Source of the DNA: Pseudoclavibacter sp. AY1F1 | GTDB lineage: Bacteria; Actinomycetota; Actinomycetes; Actinomycetales; Microbacteriaceae | Assembly (NCBI RefSeq): GCF_002931075.1 | Contig: NZ_PSTQ01000005.1 | Span: 1 to 64,000, forward strand | Reading direction: 5' to 3' | DNA length: 64,000 nucleotides | In this document: positions 1 through 7,661 of the stretch, piece after piece | Position numbering within the stretch: the first letter of the stretch is position 1 | Layout: each line of letters begins with the position of its first letter | The notes under the pieces: model-generated | Database searches by the model: none | What the model saw: only the letters and a program-made list of their open reading frames with translations | What the model was told of the DNA's origin: nothing | Translations under genes and position numbers: made by a program

Positions 1-40
1 GGGCAGGCCAGACGGGGGAGACGGGCGGGGAGCGGGGAGG

Positions 41-604
41 CTACGCGGAGAGGGGCGCCTTCTCGCGGAGGAGGGCGATGAACTTGCCGAACCAGGGGCC
101 GTTGTCGTTCCAGGCGCGGGCGCTCACGAGGTTGCCGTCGACGAGGGCCTCCGAGTTTTCGTAGGTGCCGCCGCCGGCTTCAATGTCCGCGGCGATCTCC
201 GGGAAGCCCGACGTGGTGCGCCCCTGGAGTACGCCGGCCTTCGCGAGGATGATCGGCCCGTGGCAAGTGACGGCGACGGGGGAGTCCTCGCCGAAGAAAT
301 GCTTCACGATGCGCTTCACGTCCTCGTTGTTGCGCAGGTACTCGGGGGCTCGCCCGCCGGGCACAACAAGCGCGACGTAGTCGGACGGGTTCACGTCTGC
401 GAGGGCGATGTCGGCGTTCCAGCCGTGCCCGAGCTTCTCCGTGAACGTGTCATAGCCCTCGAAGTCGTGCACCACGAACTGGAGGCGCTTCTTGGTCGGG
501 GCCGCGATGACGGGCTCGTAGCCCTCTTCGCGGAGACGCTCGTACGGGTAGAACACCTCGAGCGTCTCGGAAAAGTCACCGGCGAGGATAAGGACCTTGG
601 ACAT
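41..604 (-). CDS. DJ-1/PfpI family protein (type 1 glutamine amidotransferase-like)
   Basis: 187-residue single-domain protein of the DJ-1/PfpI superfamily, which includes deglycases, chaperones and intracellular proteases. The nucleophile elbow AVTCHGP puts the conserved Cys at residue 114 followed by His115, and VVPGGRAPEYL at about 80-90 is the family's Gly-rich loop. No signal peptide, so cytoplasmic. An AGGAG ribosome-binding site lies 8 nt before the ATG. It is divergent from the gluconate-dehydrogenase-like operon at 966. The exact substrate cannot be read from sequence; a stress role is inference. A second, distant DJ-1/PfpI gene lies at 6272. Confidence 0.9.
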   Translation of the reverse strand: MSKVLILAGDFSETLEVFYPYERLREEGYEPVIAAPTKKRLQFVVHDFEGYDTFTEKLGHGWNADIALADVNPSDYVALVVPGGRAPEYLRNNEDVKRIVKHFFGEDSPVAVTCHGPIILAKAGVLQGRTTSGFPEIAADIEAGGGTYENSEALVDGNLVSARAWNDNGPWFGKFIALLREKAPLSA

Positions 605-856
605 CGTTGTCTCCTGTTCTCGGTTGCTGCAGGCGCGAAGGGTGCTGCATGCGGGATGCGCGGGGCGGTTCTGTTCCGCTCCGACACGTCACAGACTCCC
701 GCCGCATCGATCGTCCAGGCAACGCCGTTTCTTGCATGTCGAGAATCCGAGTGGTGAGGGAAGGAGCGCGCGGGGCAACGTATGAGCACCGCATCCGCCG
801 CCGCGTCACTGGTGACACGAGATGGATGCGGGCCCCCACTGGATCGGACGTTGCGT

Positions 857-942
857 GTCCGAAACCTCGATGGACCTGCCTGGGTCCACCGAATCCCGAA
901 ACTTCGATGGAGCTCCCAGGGTCCACCGAACACCGAAACCTC
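857..942. repeat. Three units of an operator-like direct repeat, 37-bp period
   Basis: CGAAACYTC starts at 860, 897 and 934, exactly 37 bp apart. The first two units continue into GATGG and an inverted repeat: TGGACC-N6-GGTCCA at 871-888 and TGGAGC-N6-GGTCCA at 908-925. The third unit is cut off before the palindrome and runs into the ribosome-binding site of the gene at 966. The placement in the 605-965 divergent gap suggests regulator binding, possibly by the IclR-type protein at 3251; this is inference. The rest of that gap holds no convincing gene. Confidence 0.6.
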
Positions 943-965
943 AACGACGAGGAGAGCGATACCCC

Positions 966-1643
966 ATGGCATATCCGGCCAAGTACCCCCAACTCAACGA
1001 GACGGAGCTCACCGAGCACGCGCGAGATCTTCTTGTGCGTGTGATCCGGGTGGCGTTCCCGCATCCGTCTTTCCCCGATTCGCCGTACGAGCGGACCGCG
1101 CAGATCATCCTCGAGGAGTCGAAGTCGTCGACATGGTTGCGGGTGACGCTCACGCAGGGCCTTCTCACGCTCGATTCGCTGTCGGCGGGCGACTTCACGG
1201 GCCTTGACGAGGATCAGGCGACGGCGGTGCTGCGCAGCATCGAGCACACGGACTTCTTCGGCTTCATCCGCCGCACGACGGTGCTGAACCTCTACGACGA
1301 CCCGGAGGTGTGGAAGGCGGTCGGCTACGAGGGGTCCTCGTTCGAGCTCGGCGGGTACGTGAACCGCGGCTTCAACGACCTCGACTGGGTGCCGGAGCCG
1401 CTCATCGAGGAGCCGGCGGATGTGCCCTTCGCGCCGCTCCCCGGCTTGCAGCGGCCGCACACGGGTGCGGTCCGCATCCCGGCCGCATCCACGGCAGCGG
1501 CGGCTTCCCCGTCACCCGCAGCATCTCCAGCATCTCCGCCAGCTTCTCCGCCAGCATCAGCCACCCCGTCCGACGACAGGGCCCCCATCTCCACCAACCA
1601 GCCGGGCGGCCTCGCCGCGAGCCACGAAGGAGTCGAGCGATGA
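966..1643 (+). CDS. Gluconate 2-dehydrogenase subunit 3-like protein
   Basis: 225 residues. Residues 1-170 resemble the small subunit (subunit 3 family) that accompanies GMC-type sugar-acid or alcohol dehydrogenases, and the GMC flavoprotein follows with a 4-nt ATGA overlap. The ATG at 966 is preceded by a GAGGAGA ribosome-binding site; upstream in-frame codons lie in the repeat array and are unlikely to be translated. There is no Tat signal, unlike classical periplasmic gluconate dehydrogenases, so a cytoplasmic complex is likelier. The last 50 or so residues are an Ala/Ser/Pro-rich repetitive tail, encoded by degenerate 9-12 nt repeats, and probably disordered. Confidence 0.8.
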   Translation: MAYPAKYPQLNETELTEHARDLLVRVIRVAFPHPSFPDSPYERTAQIILEESKSSTWLRVTLTQGLLTLDSLSAGDFTGLDEDQATAVLRSIEHTDFFGFIRRTTVLNLYDDPEVWKAVGYEGSSFELGGYVNRGFNDLDWVPEPLIEEPADVPFAPLPGLQRPHTGAVRIPAASTAAAASPSPAASPASPPASPPASATPSDDRAPISTNQPGGLAASHEGVER

Positions 1644-3241
1644 CCGAGGACACGGGCGCACGCCCCACGCAGTTCGGGAAGCCCATCTCGCAGGACGACG
1701 AGGTTGTTGTTGTCGTCGGCTCCGGCGCGGGAGGCGGCACGATCGCGCACGAGCTCACGGCGAAGGGCATCCCGGTGGTGGTCCTCGAGGCCGGTCCGTA
1801 CCTGCAGAACGAGGACTACGAGAACAACGAGTGGCAGGCGTTCAATCAGATGGCGTGGTTGGATGCGCGCACCACAAGCGGGTCGTGGCGCATCGCGAAG
1901 GATTTCCCGAACCTGCCGGCGTGGATCGTGAAGGCGGTCGGCGGCACGACGACGCACTGGTCTGGTGCGACGCCTCGCTTCTACGAGCACGAGTTCAAGG
2001 CGCGGAGCACGTACGGGCGCGTCGACGGAGCGAACCTCCTCGACTGGCCGATCACGCTCGAGGAGCTCGCGCCGTGGTACGTGAAAGCCGAGGACGCGAT
2101 CGGCTCGACGCACACGGGCGGTCGGGCGCCGCTGCCGGCCAACAACAACTACAAGGTCCTCGCCGAGGGTGCGAAGCGGGCCGGCTACACGCACTACTCG
2201 ACGGGGCCGTACGGGACAAACGCGGAACCGTACGACGGGCGGCCCGCATCCATTCAGGATGGCTTCAACTTCCAGGGCGACAAGAACAAGTCGAAGTGGA
2301 GCACGATGGTGCGCGAGATCCCGCGCGCCCTCGAGACGGGCCTGCTCGACCTGCGCACCGAAAGTCACGCCGTGCAGGTCACGCACGATGTTGACGGGCG
2401 AGCGGATGGGGTGCTGTACCTCGACCGGGACGGCAACCTGCAGCGCCAGCGCGCCAGGGTCGTCGTCGTGGCGGGCAACTCGATCGAGACACCGCGCCTG
2501 CTGCTGCTGAGCGCCAGCTCGCTGTTCCCGGACGGCCTCGCCAACTCGTCCGGCCAGGTCGGCCGCAACTACATGCGCCACACGACCGGCTCGCTGTACG
2601 CCCGCTTCGACAAGCCGGTGCGGATGTACCGCGGCGAGACGATGGCCGGCGTGATCCGCGACGAGTCCGGGCACAACCCGAGCCGCGGCTTCGTGGGCGG
2701 CTACTTCATGGAGACGCTGTCGCTTGGGCCCGCGTTCCTCGCGAGCTTCGCCGACCCCGGCGCGTGGGGCAAATCGTTCACCTCGGTGCTCGACGCCTAC
2801 GAGAACACGGCGGGCATGTGGATCGTCGGCGAGGACCTGCCGCAGGAGACGAACCGCATCACCTTGAACCGTTCGGTGACGGATGCGAACGGGCTGCCCG
2901 TCCCGAATGTGCACTACGACGACCATCCGAACGACGCGGCCATGCGCGAGCACGGCTACGAGCGCGGCACGCTGCTCTACGAGGCGGTCGGCGCGGAGCA
3001 CGTGCACCGCACGCCGCCGTACCCATCCACCCACAACCTCGGCACGGCCCGCATGAGCGAGCGACCCGAGGACGGCGTTGTCGACAGGTGGGGCGCATCC
3101 CACGACGTGCCCAACCTGTTCGTGGGTGACGGCTCGGTGTTCACGACCAGTGCCGCGGCGAACCCGACGCTCACGATCGTGGCGCTCGCCATGCGCCAGG
3201 CCGACTACCTGGCGTCTCAGCTGCGCGCCGGCGAACTGTAA
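1640..3241 (+). CDS. GMC family oxidoreductase (FAD-dependent sugar/alcohol dehydrogenase)
   Basis: 533 residues. The FAD-binding motif VVVGSGAGGGTIAHEL lies near the N-terminus. The C-terminal GMC_oxred_C region carries HNLGTARMSE and the late FAD motif NLFVGDGSVFTTSAAANPT, and its His and Asn supply the usual catalytic pair. Expected to oxidise a polyol, aldose or sugar acid and pass electrons to an acceptor. Translationally coupled to the subunit 3-like gene before it and followed after 9 nt by an IclR regulator, giving a three-gene operon. Large open frames on the opposite strand are shadows of GC-rich codon usage. Confidence 0.9.
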   Translation: MTEDTGARPTQFGKPISQDDEVVVVVGSGAGGGTIAHELTAKGIPVVVLEAGPYLQNEDYENNEWQAFNQMAWLDARTTSGSWRIAKDFPNLPAWIVKAVGGTTTHWSGATPRFYEHEFKARSTYGRVDGANLLDWPITLEELAPWYVKAEDAIGSTHTGGRAPLPANNNYKVLAEGAKRAGYTHYSTGPYGTNAEPYDGRPASIQDGFNFQGDKNKSKWSTMVREIPRALETGLLDLRTESHAVQVTHDVDGRADGVLYLDRDGNLQRQRARVVVVAGNSIETPRLLLLSASSLFPDGLANSSGQVGRNYMRHTTGSLYARFDKPVRMYRGETMAGVIRDESGHNPSRGFVGGYFMETLSLGPAFLASFADPGAWGKSFTSVLDAYENTAGMWIVGEDLPQETNRITLNRSVTDANGLPVPNVHYDDHPNDAAMREHGYERGTLLYEAVGAEHVHRTPPYPSTHNLGTARMSERPEDGVVDRWGASHDVPNLFVGDGSVFTTSAAANPTLTIVALAMRQADYLASQLRAGEL

Positions 3242-3250
3242 GGGGACGTC

Positions 3251-4168
3251 ATGAGCCACGCGACACTCACCGCGGGTCCAGTCTTCACTGCGCATACTGC
3301 TGCGGTGAGTGTCGACGTGGATGCCCCCACCAACAGAGCCGCCCTGACCATCGCCGCCGTGCCTCCGCTTGAGGCGGAGACGGGGCCGGAAACAGTGCCG
3401 AGCCCGGTATCGGCCGCGCCTTCTTCCAGCACGCTCAAGGCGCTGTCGCTGCTCGAGCTCGTCGCCCAGAACGGCGGTGCGAGCGCGACCGAGATCAAGG
3501 AGACGCTCGGCTTCTCCCTGCCAACCGTGTACCGGCTGGCGCAATTGCTCGTGGATGCGGACTACCTCGTGCATCTGCGCGAGGAGCGCCGCTTCGAGCT
3601 GGGCTACAAGGTGCACGAGCTCGGCCGGGCGCTGCACCAGCAGCTCGGAGTCTCACCGCCCATGCGCGCCGTGGTTCAGGCACTGCATGAGGCGGGCGAC
3701 GTCGCGGCGTACTTCGCGGTCTACCGGGGCACGGACGTCGTCGTCGCGCACGTTGCCGACTCGGCGCGGGCACAGCGCATCCGACCTCTCGAGTTCGGCT
3801 TCCACGAGGCGACGCATGCTACGGCGTTCGGCAAGATCATCCTGGCGGGCATGAGCGTGGAGGAACGCGACTCGTTCCTCGACGCCAACGGCATGCCGGC
3901 GTTCACCGACGCCACGATCACGTCCCGCGAGGAGCTCGAACGGCACCTCGAACGGGTACGGCTGCGGGGCGTCGCCTGGGAGCGCGAGGAGTTCGTGCCC
4001 GGCCACACGTGCGCGGCCGTGGGGGTGCGCAGCGCCTCAGGCGAGGTGATCGGCGCGGTCGCCCTCTCGCTTGAGTCGCCGCGCCTCGGGCATCGGTCTG
4101 ATGAGCTCGAGCGACTCCTGCGCGGGGCAGGTGCGCGCGCGAGTCACCTCGTGCGCCGCGGGCGGTAG
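3251..4168 (+). CDS. IclR family transcriptional regulator
   Basis: 305 residues. An unusual Ala/Pro/Thr-rich N-terminal stretch of about 58 residues precedes the winged HTH (about 60-120: STLKALSLLELVAQNGG...GFSLPTVYRLAQLL). The effector domain follows, with the IclR-typical HATAFGKIILAGM and HTCAAVGVRSASGEVIGAVALS segments. AAGGGGA lies upstream of the ATG. The tail may mean the true start is further in, but I see no better signal. It ends the dehydrogenase operon and is the obvious candidate for autoregulation through the 37-bp repeats at 857-942. Confidence 0.88.
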   Translation: MSHATLTAGPVFTAHTAAVSVDVDAPTNRAALTIAAVPPLEAETGPETVPSPVSAAPSSSTLKALSLLELVAQNGGASATEIKETLGFSLPTVYRLAQLLVDADYLVHLREERRFELGYKVHELGRALHQQLGVSPPMRAVVQALHEAGDVAAYFAVYRGTDVVVAHVADSARAQRIRPLEFGFHEATHATAFGKIILAGMSVEERDSFLDANGMPAFTDATITSREELERHLERVRLRGVAWEREEFVPGHTCAAVGVRSASGEVIGAVALSLESPRLGHRSDELERLLRGAGARASHLVRRGR

Positions 4169-4191
4169 TCGGGCGACGACCGCGCGGCCAG

Positions 4192-4710
4192 TCAGTCGGC
4201 GGATGCGCCCAGGAACTCGACCTGAGTGCTGGCGGTCAGGGGCTCATCGGCGACGTCGGTGATGCTGACCGTGATCGTGTACGTGCCTGGCGTTCCGAGC
4301 TCGAACGAGATGTCGCCGCAGATCGTGTCGTAGTTGCTGGCGAGCGCCTTCGCGGTGCGCGTGATCGTGTCGACGCCCTCAGCGCTCGCGGTGTACTCGC
4401 ACGTGCCCGACTGCGTGACTCCCACGACGCGGGCCTCCGCCGTGATCCACGAGTGGCGGTTGTCTGCCGTGGCGGCGAGCACCAGCTCCCCGCTGCCGTT
4501 CGCATCGGCATCCTCGGCGCCATCGGCGCCCGCGTCGGTGTTGTCTGTGCCTGGCGCGGAGGCGCCAGGCGGGGAGCTCCCGTCGTTCGGGGCCGAACCC
4601 GCGTCGGAGGCCGGTGCCGCGCATCCGCTCAACACGAAGGCAACAGCGCACACGAGCCCGAGGCCCGCTGGCTGCCAGCGGGCCGGGGTGCTGCGGTGGG
4701 GCGATGGCAT
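4192..4710 (-). CDS. Secreted lipoprotein, unknown function
   Basis: 172 residues. The N-terminus has a basic segment, a hydrophobic stretch and the lipobox VLSGC, so it should be lipidated and held outside the membrane. An acidic, Gly/Ser/Asp-rich linker of about 45 residues leads to a C-terminal beta-rich domain with two Cys (GTCEYTASAEG and DTICGDISFEL) that may form a disulfide. PGTYTITVSITD is reminiscent of Ig-like or PKD folds. It starts 2 nt after the stop of the small gene at 4713-4943, so the two form an operon. It is convergent to the IclR gene. Confidence 0.75.
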   Translation of the reverse strand: MPSPHRSTPARWQPAGLGLVCAVAFVLSGCAAPASDAGSAPNDGSSPPGASAPGTDNTDAGADGAEDADANGSGELVLAATADNRHSWITAEARVVGVTQSGTCEYTASAEGVDTITRTAKALASNYDTICGDISFELGTPGTYTITVSITDVADEPLTASTQVEFLGASAD

Positions 4711-4712
4711 GC

Positions 4713-4943
4713 TCAGGCCCGGTCTTGGAGCTCCTTGACGGCACGAGCGAAGTCGCGCGTCTGCAGCACTTCGAACGCGGCACCGGAGTCGGACCCGGCC
4801 GAAACGACGCAGAGCTCGTCGATCTTGTTGATGAAGCCGAGGATTTGACCGTCGCGGACGACGCGGTAGGTGTTCTCGGAGAGGCGGTCGACGCGGCCCT
4901 CTGCGGGCATCGTCGCGGTGAGAGGTGGAACAGGGAAAGGCAT
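4713..4943 (-). CDS. Small hypothetical protein (76 aa)
   Basis: Start chosen at the ATG at 4943 because GCAGGAG sits 6 nt upstream; a longer frame reaching 5048 lacks such a site. The protein is cytoplasmic, with a central beta-like segment RLSENTYRVVRDGQILGFI and a charged C-terminal helix. I do not recognise the family. It shares a transcript with the lipoprotein gene directly downstream and is divergent from topoisomerase IB. Confidence 0.65.
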   Translation of the reverse strand: MPFPVPPLTATMPAEGRVDRLSENTYRVVRDGQILGFINKIDELCVVSAGSDSGAAFEVLQTRDFARAVKELQDRA

Positions 4944-5146
4944 GAGGCTCCTGCCGTCGTTGGCGACCGTCTCGAACGGATAGTCGCATCTTCGCTCACC
5001 GACGTGTGCGGTAGGGCGGTTCCCAAGGGATCTGTGGATGGTTGTCACGACATCGTTGGGAATCGGATACCTCCAAGAAATACGCCATGTGGTTCAGCAG
5101 CGTTCAGGTCTTGCCTCGCGAGGTCTCCGAGTGCTACTCAGAGAGG

Positions 5147-6124
5147 ATGGTTCGACTGCGAAGGTGGACATCGTCTGACGCCGCGTGGACGCGGCATCCG
5201 GCCGGGAGCGGCTTCAGCTACCGGGATGAGCGCGGCGAGCGGATCGTCGACGCCGAGGTGCGCAACAGGCTCGCCGCGCTGGCCATCCCACCCGCCTGGC
5301 GAGATGTTCGCATCGCGCCGCAGGAGAACGCGCACGTGCTTGCCGTCGGGGTGGATGCGCTCGGCCGCACCCAGTACATCTACCACCCGGACTGGACGGC
5401 GAAGCGGCAAATCGTGACCTTCGACCGGGCGCTCGAGCTCTCGCGGGTGCTGCCGTCGGCGCGGCGCGCCGCCACAAGTGCTCTCCGGACGGCGAACGAT
5501 GGGCGGGAAGCGTCGCTCGCGGCGAGCTTCAAACTCCTCGACACGGCGTTCCTCCGCGTCGGGAGTGAGCGTTCTGCGAAGCAGTTCGGGCATAGGGGCC
5601 TCACGACGCTCCTGAACCGGCACATCTCACTGCAGGAAGAACGGGTGCTGCTCGAATTCAAGGGCAAGAGCGGGGTGCCGTGGAGCGCACTCATCGACGA
5701 CCTCGAGCTCGTCTCGTTCCTCAGGGAGCGCAAGGCGAGCGGGTCACCTGGTCGGCGCATCCTGTCGTGGAAGGACGGGCGTGCGTGGCGTCGCCTGTCG
5801 GCTCGGGAGGTGAACGACGACATCCGCTCGCGCACGAAGGGCGAGTTCACGGCGAAGGACTTCCGCACTTTGCACGGCACGGTGTTCGCGGCCGGGCGCC
5901 TGGCCGAGCTCGGTGTCGGCGGGACGGTCCGGGAGCGCAAGTCGTTGGTCGCCCAAGCGGTGCGGGATACGGCCGAGCTGCTCGGGAACACGCCGGCCGT
6001 CGCGAGGTCGAGCTACATCGACCCGCGCGTCATCGACGCCTACGACGAGGGCCGCGTCGTGGAGGCGGGCAGGGGGTCGGGCGAGGCCGCGCTGAGGAAG
6101 CTGCTTTCAGGGTCATCCAGCTGA
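5147..6124 (+). CDS. DNA topoisomerase IB (poxvirus/bacterial type)
   Basis: 325 residues, the usual size of bacterial topoisomerase IB. The N-terminal domain has GFSYRDERGERI, IPPAWRDVRIAP and GRTQYIYHPDW. The catalytic domain carries the Arg/Lys residues of the family (RVGSERSAKQFGHRGLTTL, FKGKSGV, KDFRTLHGT) and ends with the tyrosine motif SSYIDPRVIDAY. It relaxes supercoils through a 3'-phosphotyrosyl intermediate. The ATG at 5147 is preceded by TACTCA six bases upstream and AGAGAGG directly before it, so a leaderless or very short leader is likely; the frame open back to 5042 is probably untranslated. Confidence 0.92.
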   Translation: MVRLRRWTSSDAAWTRHPAGSGFSYRDERGERIVDAEVRNRLAALAIPPAWRDVRIAPQENAHVLAVGVDALGRTQYIYHPDWTAKRQIVTFDRALELSRVLPSARRAATSALRTANDGREASLAASFKLLDTAFLRVGSERSAKQFGHRGLTTLLNRHISLQEERVLLEFKGKSGVPWSALIDDLELVSFLRERKASGSPGRRILSWKDGRAWRRLSAREVNDDIRSRTKGEFTAKDFRTLHGTVFAAGRLAELGVGGTVRERKSLVAQAVRDTAELLGNTPAVARSSYIDPRVIDAYDEGRVVEAGRGSGEAALRKLLSGSSS

Positions 6125-6271
6125 CGGCCAGGCCACGCACACTGCGCGTTCAACGTTCGCGACGGTGGATGCGAGACGGTGGTGACCTGTTCGATTCCCG
6201 ATGCGAGTATCCATCGCCCGAATCGAGACAGGAAACCCCCAACACTTCCCTCGACGAAAGGACGATCAGCA

Positions 6272-6820
6272 ATGACGACTCTCGACACCAAGCGCGTAGC
6301 TTTCCTCCTCACGAATGACTTCGAGGACAGCGAGCTGACGAGCCCATGGGGCGCCGTGACGGAGGCGGGCGGCACGGCGTCGCTCGTCGCGCCGGAGACC
6401 GGCAGCGTCACGGGCAAGAACGGGCACGAGCAGGCGGTCGACCTGGCGTCCGGCGACGCCAAGGCGGCCGACTTCGACGCGCTTGTCCTGCCGGGCGGCG
6501 TGGGCAACTCCGACCTCCTCCGACTTGACAAGGCCTCGGTCTCGTTTGTGCGGGATTTCTTCGAGGCCCACAAACCGGTTGCGGCGATCTGCCACGGCGC
6601 GTGGATCCTCACGGACGCGAAGGTGCTCGACGGGCGCACGCTCACGAGCTTCCCGAGCCTCAAGACCGACCTCGTCAACGCCGGGGCGACCTGGGTTGAC
6701 GAGGAAGTGCACGTCGACCAGGGGCTCGTCTCGAGCCGCACCCCAGACGACCTTCCCGCGTTCAACGCGAAACTCGTCGAGGAGGTTGCCGAAGGCAAGC
6801 ACCGGGGCCAGACGGCGTAA
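6272..6820 (+). CDS. DJ-1/PfpI family protein (PfpI/YhbO-like)
   Basis: 182 residues. Nucleophile elbow VAAICHGAWIL with Cys near residue 110, the acidic FEDSELTSPW segment near the N-terminus and the LPGGVGNSDLLR loop are typical of PfpI/YhbO-type general stress proteins, which act as deglycases or proteases. The ATG at 6272 follows GAAAGGA; an in-frame start near 6179 would include non-protein-like sequence. A strong hairpin terminator follows at 6837. It is not a close duplicate of the 41-604 gene, since loops and C-termini differ. Confidence 0.9.
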   Translation: MTTLDTKRVAFLLTNDFEDSELTSPWGAVTEAGGTASLVAPETGSVTGKNGHEQAVDLASGDAKAADFDALVLPGGVGNSDLLRLDKASVSFVRDFFEAHKPVAAICHGAWILTDAKVLDGRTLTSFPSLKTDLVNAGATWVDEEVHVDQGLVSSRTPDDLPAFNAKLVEEVAEGKHRGQTA

Positions 6821-6836
6821 ACGCTCTCGCGCGTTC

Positions 6837-6872
6837 GAGGGGCGGGTGGATGCACGCATCCACCCGCCCCTC
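6837..6872 (+). terminator. Intrinsic terminator-like hairpin
   Basis: Perfect inverted repeat GAGGGGCGGGTGGATGC / GCATCCACCCGCCCCTC, 17 bp on each side with a two-base centre, starting 16 nt after the DJ-1/PfpI stop codon. Only TCTT follows, as is common for GC-rich actinobacterial terminators. The stretch from 6873 to 7075 holds no convincing gene. Confidence 0.8.
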
Positions 6873-7075
6873 TTGCGCGCGCGGAGCTGCGTGGCGGAGA
6901 CGGCCGGTGGGCGTGCGCTGCGCGGCCGCCGGCGCAACTGCACGCCGGTTCGAGTCGCCGAGGCGAACATGAGGCCGCTCTCATCTTCGGAGCACTGTGC
7001 GTCTCATGAACGCTCACGAAGCTTGGGGCTACCGAGGCGAACTCACGGCTCGGGAGTTAACCGGAGGAAGCAGCC

Positions 7076-7462
7076 ATGAAGAAGAACACCTGGATCATCG
7101 TCGGATCAGCCAGTGCCCTCGGGCTTGGCATCCTCGCCGTCGGCGGCGCAGGCGTCGCCAACGCGCTCGAGGTGCGCGACGTCCCCGGAGAGCAGCTGAA
7201 CCTTTCGGCGCCGTCCGCGGCGATCGACCCGGCATCGTCCGTGGCGCCCACCGCATCGACCTCGCCGTCGACCGGCACGAGCGCATCGCCGACCGCGACG
7301 CCCGTCTTCAGCTCGCCGAGCCCCGTCTCGGCGCAGACCCCGCTGAGCGCCCCGACGGTGCAGAGCCCGGTCTCCGCGCAGAGCCCCGTCAATGCGCAGA
7401 GCCCTGTTTCGGCGCAGAGTCCCGTGAGCGCGCAGACGCCGCCATCGGTTCCGAGCGCTTAG
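7076..7462 (+). CDS. Small secreted/anchored protein with SPVSAQ repeats
   Basis: 128 residues. KKN start, then a hydrophobic helix at about 7-31 (signal peptide or anchor), a short conserved-looking patch EVRDVPGEQLNLSAP, then a Ser/Thr/Pro/Ala-rich region. The C-terminal third is imperfect SPVSAQ hexapeptides (SAQTP, SAQSPV, NAQSPV), encoded by 18-nt tandem repeats. CGGAGGAAG lies before the ATG. The patch resembles SLRSSPGEAVDLGPIVGAQSPV in the 8936 protein, so the two are probably relatives. Function unknown; an extracellular stalk or a sensor-associated peptide is possible. Confidence 0.7.
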   Translation: MKKNTWIIVGSASALGLGILAVGGAGVANALEVRDVPGEQLNLSAPSAAIDPASSVAPTASTSPSTGTSASPTATPVFSSPSPVSAQTPLSAPTVQSPVSAQSPVNAQSPVSAQSPVSAQTPPSVPSA

Positions 7463-7661
7463 CTCGTATCTGACCGTGTCTCGCCTGCTCCGCTGCGGAG
7501 GTCCACTGTCGGACACTCTCATGGCATCGTTCTCCACAGCCTGGCAGGGTCCCGGGAGATGACTCGACCTGCCCCGGTAGGTTCGAGGTCACGGACGACG
7601 ACGGGCACAGCGCACGCCCGGGCCGCATCCACGCATCCGTTCAGCGCCGCAGGAGGAAGAC

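Noticed and set aside
857-942. CRISPR-like spacing of direct repeats
   Set aside because: Only three short repeats, the spacers are themselves repeated, and no cas genes are nearby.
576-1460. Long minus-strand frame over the divergent gap and subunit 3-like gene
   Set aside because: Arg-rich composition and overlap with the clear plus-strand gene; contains the operator repeats.
1325-3637. A 770-codon minus-strand open frame
   Set aside because: Complement of the GMC oxidoreductase gene in a high-GC genome; Arg/His/Val-rich with no domain.
6940-6975. GGTTCGAGTC, resembling a tRNA T-arm
   Set aside because: The flanking bases do not form the 5-bp T-stem and no anticodon or acceptor stem can be built around it.
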